From NCBI RefSeq assembly GCF_900168055.1, contig NZ_FUYS01000005.1, positions 248,001 to 312,000 of the forward strand: a stretch of 64,000 nucleotides of DNA, read 5' to 3'. The translations under genes were made by a program, and so were the position numbers. Shown in pieces: positions 52,269 through 61,900 of this stretch. Source of the stretch: Parapedobacter luteus (GTDB lineage: Bacteria; Bacteroidota; Bacteroidia; Sphingobacteriales; Sphingobacteriaceae). The notes under the pieces were generated by a model, which saw only the letters and a list, made by a program, of their open reading frames with translations, was not told the origin of the DNA and did not search any database. Each line of letters starts with the position of its first letter. Position 1 is the stretch's first letter.

Positions 52269-53810
52269 TTAATCCTTTATGGCATCGGCGCAGTTCATCC
52301 CATCAATGGCTGCCGATACGATGCCGCCGGCATAGCCCGCCCCTTCGCCACAGGGATATAGTCCTTTGATTTGCGGATGCTGCAACGTCATTTTATCCCT
52401 TGGTATCCGCACGGGCGATGAGGTGCGGGATTCCACACCCACTAAAATGGCCTCATTCGTATAGTAGCCTTTCATCTTTTTTCCAAATAGCGGGAGCGCT
52501 TTCCGGAGGGCGTCATGTACAAAAGGAGGAAGCACCTCCGAGAGCAACGCGCTGTGGGTGCCCGGTTTATAGGAGTTGACAGGCAGCGTATTCGACAATC
52601 TGCCCTCCACGAAGTCGACCATCCGCTGGGCTGGAGCCACCAATTTGCCACCGCCCACTACGTAGGCCCTTTCTTCTACCTCATGCTGGAAATCCAGCAG
52701 CGCAAAAGGATAACGTACAGCATGCGGGACGTCTTCGAGGTTGACCTGCACGACAGTGCCCGAGTTGGCATAGGGGTTGTTGCGTTTCGAAGGCGACCAG
52801 CCGTTGACGACGATCTCACCTTTATCCGTTGCACAGGGCGCGATGATGCCGCCCGGGCACATGCAGAACGAGAAGACCCCCCGGCCATCCACCTGTTCGA
52901 CCAGGCTATAGTACGCCGGTGGAAGATGCTCGCTCCGCACGTTACAGTGGTATTGGGCCTGATCGATGATTTGCTGCGGGTGTTCGATGCGCACACCGAG
53001 GGCAAATGGCTTAGGCTCGACTAACCATCGCCTTCGATGAAAGATTTCGAAGATGTCGCGTGCCGAATGCCCGGTGGCCAAGATGACATGCTCAGCGTTG
53101 ATGTGCTCGCCGGAAGCCAGCTTCACTCCTTTTACATGACCGAACTGCTCCACGATATCCACTACCCTGCTGTCAAAATGAATTTCTCCGCCATGGTTGA
53201 GGATGGTATGGCGTATCGCTTGGATGATGTGGGGCAACTTATTGGTGCCGATATGGGGGCGGGCATCCACCAGGATGTCGTCCGTGGCGCCATGGGCGAC
53301 GAGGAGCTGTAGGACCCGCTGCACATCCCCGCGTTTATTGGATCGGGTATACAGTTTCCCGTCGGAATACGTGCCCGCACCGCCTTCTCCAAAACAATAG
53401 TTGGAGTCTGGATTGACGATTCCCTGTCTATTCAATACAGCCAAATCCCGGCGGCGCTCCTGTACACGTTTTCCCCGTTCAATGATGATGGGGCGTATCT
53501 TTTTTTCCAGGCATCGCAGGGCCGCAAACAGACCGGCAGGACCGGCGCCAACAATGATCGCTGGTGGATCGTCTGCAACATTGGCATATTCCAGGGGTAA
53601 AATTTCAGGAATCGGCTGTTCGTCGATGTAGAAGATGACCCGTACCCGGAAGACTGCCTGTTTCCCCCGGGCGTCAATGGAGCGTTTGCGTATTTTTAGG
53701 CCTTTAATCCGTGCTGGAGCAATCTTCAACAACGCGGCACCTTTTTGCAGGATGTGCGTTTGATCCGCGATTCTTTCCGGCAGAATGGCCAATTCAAGTT
53801 CGTGCTGCAT
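52269..53810 (-). CDS. FAD-dependent oxidoreductase (NAD(P)/FAD-binding, uncharacterised family)
   Basis: A 513-residue flavoprotein. A short N-terminal domain (~1-85) precedes the FAD-binding GAGPAGLFAALRCLEKKIRPIIIERG. Then follow FGEGGAGTYSDGKLYTRSNKRG, VILATGHSARDIFEIFHRR, FCMCPGG and the C-terminal PCGEGAGYAGGIVSAAIDGMNCAD. These blocks are typical of a widespread bacterial FAD-dependent family of unknown substrate. The ATG at 53810 is chosen because a TACCTTTG box lies at 53851-53844, downstream of the ATGs at 53864 and 53867. Confidence 0.88.
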   Translation of the reverse strand: MQHELELAILPERIADQTHILQKGAALLKIAPARIKGLKIRKRSIDARGKQAVFRVRVIFYIDEQPIPEILPLEYANVADDPPAIIVGAGPAGLFAALRCLEKKIRPIIIERGKRVQERRRDLAVLNRQGIVNPDSNYCFGEGGAGTYSDGKLYTRSNKRGDVQRVLQLLVAHGATDDILVDARPHIGTNKLPHIIQAIRHTILNHGGEIHFDSRVVDIVEQFGHVKGVKLASGEHINAEHVILATGHSARDIFEIFHRRRWLVEPKPFALGVRIEHPQQIIDQAQYHCNVRSEHLPPAYYSLVEQVDGRGVFSFCMCPGGIIAPCATDKGEIVVNGWSPSKRNNPYANSGTVVQVNLEDVPHAVRYPFALLDFQHEVEERAYVVGGGKLVAPAQRMVDFVEGRLSNTLPVNSYKPGTHSALLSEVLPPFVHDALRKALPLFGKKMKGYYTNEAILVGVESRTSSPVRIPRDKMTLQHPQIKGLYPCGEGAGYAGGIVSAAIDGMNCADAIKD

Positions 53811-53843
53811 GAAATGATGTCGGGTTTTTATCCCGAAGTGTAA

Positions 53844-53851
53844 CAAAGGTA
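53844..53851 (-). promoter_or_regulatory. TACCTTTG box of the FAD oxidoreductase gene
   Basis: TACCTTTG on the minus strand, 33 nt before the ATG at 53810. It places transcription start after the two upstream in-frame ATGs. Confidence 0.45.
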
Positions 53852-53908
53852 TGAATTTTGCCATCAAAGTGTTAAATTAGTAGCAATATGAATTTAAATT
53901 CAGTCAAC

Positions 53909-54490
53909 ATGAAAAGCAGATTGTTTGTTGTAATGGTAGGTGTATTCGTAGCCCTTTCGTTCAGCTCATGCGGATATAATACCCTGGTGAACCAAGAGGA
54001 GAATGTAAAGGCCAAATGGGCTCAGGTGGAAAACGCTTACCAACGGCGCGCGGACTTGATTCCGAATTTAGTCAATACGGTAAAAGGTGCGGCCAATTTC
54101 GAACAGGAAACGCTTACGCAGGTTATTGAAGCGCGTGCCAAAGCTACTTCTGTAACCGTTGATCCGGAAAACCTGACGCCTGAAGCCATTCAGCAGTTCC
54201 AACAGTCACAGGACGCATTGTCCCAATCGCTGGGACGGTTATTGGTGAGCGTAGAACGTTACCCTGAGTTGAAAGCCAATCAGAATTTCCTTGAGTTGCA
54301 AGCGCAACTCGAAGGTACCGAAAACCGTATCAGTACCGAACGCCGGGCATTTAACGAAGCAACACAGGAGTACAACTCATCGGTAAGGCGCTTCCCGAAC
54401 AACATTACGGCAGGCATGTTTGGATTTAAACAAAAAGGTTATTTTACCGCCGAGGCTGGAGCTAATCAGGCTCCGGAGGTACAGTTTTAG
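53909..54490 (+). CDS. lemA: LemA family protein
   Basis: A 193-residue lipoprotein-type LemA (signal ending at SFSSC). The conserved block YNTLVNQEENVKAKWAQVENAYQRRADLIPNLVNTVKGAANFEQETLTQVIEARAKA is typical, followed by a four-helix core and a C-terminal FNEATQEYNSSVRRFPNNITAGMFGF. The role of LemA is unsettled; it is often encoded beside TPM-domain proteins, as here. An ATG at 53888 is an alternative start, adding seven residues. Confidence 0.94.
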   Translation: MKSRLFVVMVGVFVALSFSSCGYNTLVNQEENVKAKWAQVENAYQRRADLIPNLVNTVKGAANFEQETLTQVIEARAKATSVTVDPENLTPEAIQQFQQSQDALSQSLGRLLVSVERYPELKANQNFLELQAQLEGTENRISTERRAFNEATQEYNSSVRRFPNNITAGMFGFKQKGYFTAEAGANQAPEVQF

Positions 54491-54494
54491 GTAT

Positions 54495-54932
54495 ATGGAA
54501 CAATTTACAGCGGAGCAGCAGGAAAAAATTGTGCACGCCATTCAATTGGCCGAGTCGCGTACGTCTGGAGAAATACGGTTGGCCGTGGAACCCCACTGCC
54601 CCACCGATCCATTGGAACGTGCGACGGTGTACTTTCAACGGCTGGGCATGGACCAGACTGCCCAGCATAACGGGGTGCTGCTCTATATCGCGACGGAAGA
54701 TCACCAGTTTGCTATCATCGGCGATCGCGGCATCAATGCGAAAGTACCGGCCAATTTCTGGGAAGAGACGAAAGAACTTATGGTACAACATTTCAAGCGA
54801 GGTGATTTGGTGCAGGGCCTTATTGAGGGTATTGTGCACGCTGGCGAGCAGCTACAGCACTTTTTTCCGCGGCTGGATGACGATGTAAATGAATTGCCTA
54901 ACGATATCGCCTTTGGTAATGGTAAAGACTAA
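54495..54932 (+). CDS. TPM domain protein, short cytoplasmic form
   Basis: A 145-residue protein consisting of one TPM domain without a signal peptide: FTAEQQEKIVHAIQLAESRTSGEIRLAV, then ATVYFQRLGMDQTAQHNGVLLYIATEDHQFAIIGDRGINAKVP. ATG 54495 is 4 bp after the LemA stop. It overlaps the next gene by 14 bp. TPM domains are linked to metal-dependent phosphatase-like activity or to photosystem repair in plants; here the role is unknown. Confidence 0.9.
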   Translation: MEQFTAEQQEKIVHAIQLAESRTSGEIRLAVEPHCPTDPLERATVYFQRLGMDQTAQHNGVLLYIATEDHQFAIIGDRGINAKVPANFWEETKELMVQHFKRGDLVQGLIEGIVHAGEQLQHFFPRLDDDVNELPNDIAFGNGKD

Positions 54933-55710
54933 ACTTTTTTTGCTGAAAACTATCCTTCTATTGGGCGTGAGTGGTGCCTTGGCACAAGATTTTCCTCCTA
55001 CGCCGAATAGATTGGTCAACGATTATACACAAACACTGACAGCCGCACAGGTACAGCAATTGGAACACAAGCTGGTGGCATTCGATGATAGCACATCCAC
55101 GCAGATAGCTGTGGTACTGATGCAGTCAACGGGGCAGTACGACATCGCTGATTATGGTGTGCGACTGGCCCAACGATGGGGCGTGGGCGGCAAGGATCAT
55201 GACAACGGTATTTTGCTCTTGGTGGCTTTGGGCGACCGGGCCGTGACCATCCAGACAGGTTATGGCGTGGAAGGGGCTGTGCCCGATGCGATAGCGTACC
55301 GGATCATCGAAAACGAGATTAAGCCTGCTTTCCGGCGGGGCGATTATTTTACGGGGATTGACAGGGCCACGGACGCGCTCATTGCTTACACCAAAGGCGA
55401 ATACACGGCGCCACCGAAGCGTGATGGCAAAGGAGGCTCCGGCTCGATCGTATTGATACTTATTATTGTCTTTGTTCTCGTAGCCCTTCTTAGTCGTGGT
55501 GGCGGAGGCCGTGGTGGCGGCAAGGTTCTAGGCGGCCGCGGCGCTTCGGACCTCCTGTGGTGGACATTGCTTAGCGGGATGGGCCGTGGAGGCGGCCGAG
55601 GTGGCTTCGGTGGAGGGTTCGGTAGCGGCGGCGGTGGCTTCGGTGGTGGCGGCTTCGGCGGTTTTGGCGGCGGCGGCTTCGGCGGCGGCGGTGCCAGCGG
55701 AAGGTGGTAG
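54919..55710 (+). CDS. TPM domain membrane protein with glycine-rich tail
   Basis: A 263-residue exported protein. A signal peptide (ends ALAQ) is followed by a TPM domain (residues ~25-160: LTAAQVQQLEHKLVAFDDSTSTQIAVVLMQSTGQYDIADYGVRLAQRWGVGG), one membrane helix (~182-198), and a C-terminal tail of ~65 residues made mostly of glycine with F, S and R. This is the YgcG-like pattern. It overlaps the short TPM gene. LemA, short TPM and this protein form one operon. Confidence 0.92.
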   Translation: MVKTKLFLLKTILLLGVSGALAQDFPPTPNRLVNDYTQTLTAAQVQQLEHKLVAFDDSTSTQIAVVLMQSTGQYDIADYGVRLAQRWGVGGKDHDNGILLLVALGDRAVTIQTGYGVEGAVPDAIAYRIIENEIKPAFRRGDYFTGIDRATDALIAYTKGEYTAPPKRDGKGGSGSIVLILIIVFVLVALLSRGGGGRGGGKVLGGRGASDLLWWTLLSGMGRGGGRGGFGGGFGSGGGGFGGGGFGGFGGGGFGGGGASGRW

Positions 55711-55797
55711 TGCACAAAATCTCTTACAGGACCTGTGGTTTCCGATAAAAATACGGCATCTTTGCCATAATTGCATAAATAAATAAAAAAGAACCCT

Positions 55798-56931
55798 ATG
55801 ATGAGAAGGTTGGTTTTGATGGCAATGACGGTATTGCCGACAGTGGGATTTGCGCAGGATGATTTTACAATTACGGCCAAAGTCGGCAGTTTAAACGCAC
55901 CGGCTAAAGCTTACTTGAGTTACCGCACGGGCACCGGCACTGTATTGGACTCTGTGGATGTCGCTGATGGTCGGTTTAAGTTTCACGGCAGCGTGGAAGC
56001 GCCATCTCGGGCGCTGGTACTCCTCGCTCATGAGGGGGGCGATATCCGCGAAATGGATGATCCCGATCGGGTGGAGCTCTATTTAGAGAAGGGGGCCATT
56101 ACGATTACAGCGGACGACTCACTAAGTGGTGCTTCAGTAAAAGGAGGCGATATTAATAAGGATTTCCTCGTTTATCGGTCGCACTCGGCACCCGTACAGG
56201 AGAAAATGGGTGACCTTATAGAGCGGTATGCCGCGGCATCGGATAGCCAGAAGCAGGATCCTGCATTTGTACAAGCGCTGCAAATGGAAGCCATGACTAT
56301 CCAGGAAGAGCAGAAAGCCGTTGATTTCAAATATATCGCCGATTATCCGGCAAGCGTTGTGAGTCTGGATCTGCTCTTTCCTTATGTTGGTTCGGAACCG
56401 GTGCAGGAGGTGATCGAACCTGCATTCAATGGGCTTTCGGCGGCGTTGAAAACTTCGGACAAGGGCAAAATCATTGCTGAGCAGTTGGAAAATCTTAAGC
56501 GCGTAGGGATTGGTGCCATAGCCCCTGATTTTACACAACCGGATACCGCTGGCAATCCGGTGGCCTTGTCGTCATTGCGGGGCAAATATGTGTTGGTCGA
56601 TTTTTGGGCGAGCTGGTGTACCCCCTGCAGGCACGAAAATCCCAATGTGGTGGCGGCATATCAAGCATACAAGGACAAGAATTTTACCGTATTCGGCGTA
56701 TCGCTCGATCGGCCAGGGCAGAAAGAGGCGTGGCTGAAAGCGATTCATGATGATGGCTTGCAGGACTGGCCACATGTATCTGAACTGAAGTGGTGGCAGT
56801 CTGATGTTGTTGAGCAATATGCGATTCAGGGTATCCCCGCAAATTTTCTACTTGACCCGGAAGGCAAAATTGTAGCTAAAAACCTCCGCGGGCCGGAGTT
56901 GCACGCAAAACTGGCCGAGTTATTAGACTGA
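55798..56931 (+). CDS. Thioredoxin-like (TlpA/AhpC-TSA) protein with DUF4369 N-terminus
   Basis: A 377-residue exported protein (signal ending at GFAQ). The N-terminal ~110 residues form a DUF4369-type beta domain (FTITAKVGSLNAPAKAYLSYRTG). Residues ~245-377 form a thioredoxin fold of the AhpC/TSA-TlpA type, with active site WCTPC at 273-277 and the cis-proline loop IQGIPANFLLDPEGKIVAK. It probably reduces or isomerises disulfides in the periplasm. A terminator follows at 56962. Confidence 0.93.
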   Translation: MMRRLVLMAMTVLPTVGFAQDDFTITAKVGSLNAPAKAYLSYRTGTGTVLDSVDVADGRFKFHGSVEAPSRALVLLAHEGGDIREMDDPDRVELYLEKGAITITADDSLSGASVKGGDINKDFLVYRSHSAPVQEKMGDLIERYAAASDSQKQDPAFVQALQMEAMTIQEEQKAVDFKYIADYPASVVSLDLLFPYVGSEPVQEVIEPAFNGLSAALKTSDKGKIIAEQLENLKRVGIGAIAPDFTQPDTAGNPVALSSLRGKYVLVDFWASWCTPCRHENPNVVAAYQAYKDKNFTVFGVSLDRPGQKEAWLKAIHDDGLQDWPHVSELKWWQSDVVEQYAIQGIPANFLLDPEGKIVAKNLRGPELHAKLAELLD

Positions 56932-56961
56932 CCGCAGCGTAAGCCGCTCGCCGAGATATCA

Positions 56962-56990
56962 AAAGCCGCCTCTTTCCTAAGGGCGGCTTT
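56962..56990 (+). terminator. Terminator after the thioredoxin-like gene
   Basis: AAAGCCGCC (56962-56970) and GGCGGCTTT (56982-56990) form a 9-bp stem with an 11-nt loop, followed by CATTTTGG. The 237 bp between here and the sigma-factor gene contain no gene that I can support. Confidence 0.75.
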
Positions 56991-57227
56991 CATTTTGGTA
57001 TACTGTTTTGACCTGGTGCCCGACCTCGCTTGTTGAATGCGGATGCATCCTGCCGGACCAAAAATTCGGAAATGGATAAAAATGGTAAAATACCATAGTA
57101 TTCGGTCAAAATATAATCAAAAGCTTTGGCTATTTTTGGAAATTCTAATCAATAAAAACCAATCGCTGGCATAGCCGGAAATAGGGCATTTATATCGAAT
57201 TGACCTACGATCTTTTTGTTTTTGCAT

Positions 57228-57809
57228 ATGAATCGACATGTAACGTTGGACGAGGAGCTACTAAAGCGATTGAAAAAAGGTGACCAAGACGCGTATGCAT
57301 TCTTATATAAGGAATACTATGTCTTACTTTGTGCCTATGCATTTAAATTTGTGCACGATCACCTGACATCCGAATCCATCGTCAATGACGTGGTATATAC
57401 CATCTGGAAAAACAGAGAAAACCTGATGATTGAGAAAACGCTGCGCAGCTACCTGGTGCGTGCGGTAAAGAATAGATGTATCAACCACCTCAACCAGCAG
57501 AAGCTGCAGCAGACACTACGAGACCAGATCTTGCTGGAGCATTCCTTCGTCAACAACGAAAACAGTTTTGAGAAACTGATCCTCCGCGAATTGGAAGACC
57601 GGCTGGAATCGGCGTTGAGGCAACTGCCTGAGCTCACCGAAACGATTTTCCGGAAAAGCCGGTTCGAGCAGTTGAGATATCAGGAGATTGCCGATGAACT
57701 TAAGGTTTCGATTGATGTCGTTAAGTATCACATCAAAAGTGCCCTTTCGGCATTGCGTGTTGCCTTGAAGGATTTCTTGTTTTTATTGCTGTTGTTAAAT
57801 TTTTTTTAA
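57228..57809 (+). CDS. ECF RNA polymerase sigma factor
   Basis: A 193-residue ECF sigma factor: region 2 (DAYAFLYKEYYVLLCAYAFKFV, NDVVYTIWKNRENL) and region 4 (LRQLPELTETIFRKSRFEQLRYQEIADELKVSIDVVKYHIKSALSALRV). FecR and an STN-type SusC follow, the usual surface-signalling set in Bacteroidota. The ATG at 57228 replaces an in-frame TTG at 57216. It ends in a hydrophobic run FLFLLLLLNFF. Confidence 0.94.
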   Translation: MNRHVTLDEELLKRLKKGDQDAYAFLYKEYYVLLCAYAFKFVHDHLTSESIVNDVVYTIWKNRENLMIEKTLRSYLVRAVKNRCINHLNQQKLQQTLRDQILLEHSFVNNENSFEKLILRELEDRLESALRQLPELTETIFRKSRFEQLRYQEIADELKVSIDVVKYHIKSALSALRVALKDFLFLLLLLNFF

Positions 57810-57861
57810 TTTTCATTTACCCGCTTTTAATTTTCACTTGTCTACTAAACGTAATCAGAAA

Positions 57862-58875
57862 ATGATAGAAAACAAGTCCTTTTGGAAGACGTTGATCACG
57901 GGCTTTTTGGCCGATGAACTGACTGTGGAGGAACAACGGAAACTAAAAGACTGGCTCGACGCTTCCATAGACCACCGGGCTTATTTTCAGGAGCTTGAAA
58001 AGCTTTGGTTTGCGAGTGATTTACCTGCTAACCAATACAACTATAACACAGATGCAGCGTGGAGCCAGTTCAGGGGTCGTATTGAAGAAGAGACGGTCGT
58101 CGCGCCGCCGCGCCATCCGTCAAAGCGATTGTTCTTTAACAGGCTGTTGCCGTATGCGGCCGTCTTGGTGCTCGGGTTTATTGCCGGTTTCCTGTCACTT
58201 AAGTGGGTCAACCGAGATACCAGCCAGCGGGTACCAGTGGTGATGAGTACGCCGAAAGGGTCGAAGTCGAGGGTTACCCTGACTGACGGAACAGTGGTTT
58301 TCCTGAATGCGGATTCCCGGCTGGTACTGGCGCCAGGGTTCGGGAACAGCGAACGGCGCGTGCAGTTGGATGGAGAAGCCTACTTTGAGGTGGCAAAAGA
58401 TACCAAGCGCCGGTTTGTGGTAGAAACCGATGGTGTGGAGGTGAGCGTGCTGGGTACGAAATTCAATCTCCAGAACTATGGTGAAGCCGATAAGCTAGCA
58501 CTCCAACTGTTGGAAGGGGCTGTGCAGATGGCCTTAGATGGCAAGGAGAAAATTATACTGAAGCCAAACGAAGAGGCAGTATTGCTGAAGGCGACCAACC
58601 AGGTCGTTGTCAACGAACGGAACGCCGCTGATGCCATTAAATGGACGGAAGGTAAGCTTGTTTTTGATTCCATACCTTTCCGCGAGATTAAAACCGTTTT
58701 GGAGCGGAACTACGGCGTGGAGATACAGGTCCATGACCATAAATTGAATGACCGGATTTTCTTCGGTGAGTTCGAAAACGGCGAAACTATCGAGCAAGTG
58801 CTCAATGTGATTACTGCGGACGGCATGTACCGATACACGATAAAAAAGAACAAAATTAATATATATAAATTATGA
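57862..58875 (+). CDS. FecR family anti-sigma factor
   Basis: A 337-residue FecR-type anti-sigma regulator. The cytoplasmic N-terminus is short (~90 residues), then a membrane helix (LLPYAAVLVLGFIAGFLSL, ~93-112), a FecR domain (STPKGSKSRVTLTDGTVVFLNADSRL, FGNSERRVQLDGEAYFEVAKD) and a C-terminal DUF4974-type domain (FDSIPFREIKTVLERNYGVEIQVHD). It should hold the preceding sigma factor inactive until the STN domain of the next protein signals. ATG 57862 is used; the upstream in-frame TTG is not. Confidence 0.94.
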   Translation: MIENKSFWKTLITGFLADELTVEEQRKLKDWLDASIDHRAYFQELEKLWFASDLPANQYNYNTDAAWSQFRGRIEEETVVAPPRHPSKRLFFNRLLPYAAVLVLGFIAGFLSLKWVNRDTSQRVPVVMSTPKGSKSRVTLTDGTVVFLNADSRLVLAPGFGNSERRVQLDGEAYFEVAKDTKRRFVVETDGVEVSVLGTKFNLQNYGEADKLALQLLEGAVQMALDGKEKIILKPNEEAVLLKATNQVVVNERNAADAIKWTEGKLVFDSIPFREIKTVLERNYGVEIQVHDHKLNDRIFFGEFENGETIEQVLNVITADGMYRYTIKKNKINIYKL

Positions 58876-58958
58876 GGAAATACTGACAAAGCAACAACAA
58901 GAGACACGAGTTACGCGGTCGCCAATTGTAAATTCATTTAATTAAACTGTATTAACCA

Positions 58959-61900
58959 ATGATTAAAAATAAACTTTTCGCAAAGTTTAAGGGTTTCCCT
59001 TTGCCTTTAACTTCGAGAATCTGGACCTTATTGATGATATGCCTGACTTCCTTTTCGGTGCTGGCTTCGTCCATCTCACTGAACAAACGGGTGTCTATCC
59101 GGGCGGAAAACAAGACCATCAAGTACATTCTGAAAGAGATCAAACGACAAACAAACTATTCGTTTTGGTATGATGTGGAGCTTATCAATAATACCAAAAA
59201 AGTAACCATGCATGTTGAAAACGGCACACTGGAGGATGTGCTTGGGCAGCTTTGCACGCAATACGGGCTGGAGTTTAAGGTCAACGAAAATCACATTGTC
59301 CTCTTACCCAAGCGCCATGCACCACGGTCCGATAAGGCTGCGCTCGCAGATGGAGCGCCCCTCAACCGTCAGCAGGAACTATATAAGGGATACGTGCGAG
59401 ATCAATCGGGCGAGCCCGTGGGTGGGGTGACCATCAAGGTAGAAGGCACCTCAAGTGCTACGACAGCCACTGACGAAAACGGGCAATTCCAGTTTTCTGC
59501 AGTACCCGGCGGTACCGTTACATTCAGCCATTTGGCGTATCATACCAATTCGTTTACGCTTGGCGAGGCTACCACCCTCAATGTTGTGTTGGAGCTGATA
59601 GACCAAGCCTTGGAAGAAGTGGTGATCGTTGGTTACGGCGCGCAAAAGAAAGTAAACCTTACCGGTTCGGTAGCAGCCATCAATGCTGAAGCGATCAATG
59701 ACATCCCATCATCCAGCCTTTCAAACGCGCTGAGCGGCCGGATGTCGGGCGTATTGATTACACAGAGCGTCGGCAAACCCGGGGCAACATCGAACATCAA
59801 GGTCCGGGCAGACGGCACGTGGAATTCGGCGGCGCCATTGTACGTCATCGACGGTGTGGTGCGCGATAAGTTTGCATTTGATGGGCTGGATGCATCTGAA
59901 GTTGAAAACATCTCCATTCTTAAGGACGGTGCATCGGCCGCCATTTACGGTTCGCGAGCTGCAAATGGTGTCATTTTGGTCACCACCAAACGCGGTAAGG
60001 TGGGCAAACCCGTCATCAGCTATACCGGTTCGTTCGGTGTCTCCGATGCCACATTGATACCGCATCGGCAGAGTGGTTATGACCAAGCCATCCTGATCAA
60101 TAACAGCCTGGCCATTGATCAGATCCCCACTACCGACAACCGGTACTTTACCAGCGATGAGCTGGAGTACTTCAAAAACAATCGGTGGGACTGGCTGGAC
60201 GATTCATGGGTAAATCCCATTCGCAATAGGCATTCCTTGAATGTAAATGGCGGTTCGGAACACGTCCGTTTTTTTGTGGGCGGCACTTACTATAATGAAA
60301 CCGGTTCTTTCAGGAATTTAGATTTTGATCGTTATAACCTCCGGGGCAATTTGGAAGCCAATATCACCGAAAACCTGACCGCTTCGCTCAACCTGAATAT
60401 TGAAAACCGAGATGATCTGAAACCTTACTGGCGCTGGGACAGCGACAATGACAACATGGCCGACCTGTACAAAGGGCTGTTGGTCCGTTCGGAAATGATA
60501 CCGCCATATATCAACGGCAGACCCAATGGCGGCTTTGTGGAATGGCATCCCTTGGAGATTCTGGCCGACCATACAGGTTATAACCGCAAACGGTACGGCA
60601 ACTACGAGGCCACGCTGGCGCTGGAATACAAAGTCCCTCAGATTGAAGGCTTGAGCGTAAAGGTGATGTACAACCGTTACAACCGGCATGCGTTCATCAA
60701 GCAGTTCAACCGGCCCTACCCGCTGTATAACCCGGTAATGACCGGTGGGCACGGCCACATCGCTACGGATGAGATCGAAAGCGTGAAAATACGTAATGAT
60801 GGCGATTTTCTTTTCGAGCGCTACGATCGCACAGATAATTACCAATTCAATACGATGGTCAATTACAACAATCGGTTTGGTAAGCACGACGTTGGCGCTG
60901 TGTTTGTTTATGAGCAAGCGGAAGGCATGCTCGATTGGTTCAACGGGCAGCGGAACTTTTTTATCTCCTCTGCGGTAGACCAATTCTATGCAGGCAGCCC
61001 CGACGCCATTAACTCTACGGTAAACGGTACCGGTGAGGAATTTGGCCGCCTTTCGTATGTTGGCCGGCTAAACTACGGGTACGACGGCAAGTACCTCATC
61101 GAAGCTTCTTTCCGTTATGACGGGTCGGCAAATTTTGCGCCCAGCCAGCGTTGGGGATTCTTCCCGTCAGTATCGGGTGCATGGCGTATCTCTGAAGAAT
61201 CTTTTTTCAAAAACAATGTCCGGTTTTTTGACGAAGCCAAGCTGCGCGCTTCGGTCGGACTGTTGGGCAACGATGCCGTGGGTGGATGGCAATGGCTGCA
61301 AATGTATAACTTCGTGAGCGGGTCAACACCGGTAACAGGAGCCCAGTTTGGGAATCTCAGTAGCGGCATCGTGGCCGGCGTGGTGCCCAACCCGAACATT
61401 ACGTGGGAGAAATCGCTGAATTATAACGTAGGTCTGGACACCCGGTTCTTGCAAAACAAAATGTCGCTGACGGTGGATGGATTTTACAAAAAAACCTACG
61501 ACATCCTCGGGGCGCGCATGGAAAGCCTCCCGACCACCTTCGGAGCCGCCATGCCTGCGGAGAATTATGCGAAGATAAATGCCTACGGCTTCGAATTAGA
61601 ATTTGCATACAACGATCAAATAAGCCAGGATTTCTCCTATCAGGTAAGGGGCAATTTCGGGTATGCGACCAACAAATTGGTCCTCAAAGACGAACCTGAG
61701 AACATCCGGGCATTCCGTTCGGAAATCGGTCTCAACACCGGTCGCACGCTGGGTTATGTCGCCACCGATATCATACGCACGCAAGCCCAACTGGATGCCC
61801 TTCCTGACGGGTACACGATATTCGGTCAGAAACCGGAGCTAGGTATGCTGAACTACCAGGACTTGCGTGGTGCCACTTCTGACACGCCGGACGGGAAAAT

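Noticed and set aside
55570-55707. Glycine-rich tail as a frameshift or repeat artefact
   Set aside because: Gly-rich tails after a membrane helix are normal for this TPM family, and the frame remains open and consistent.
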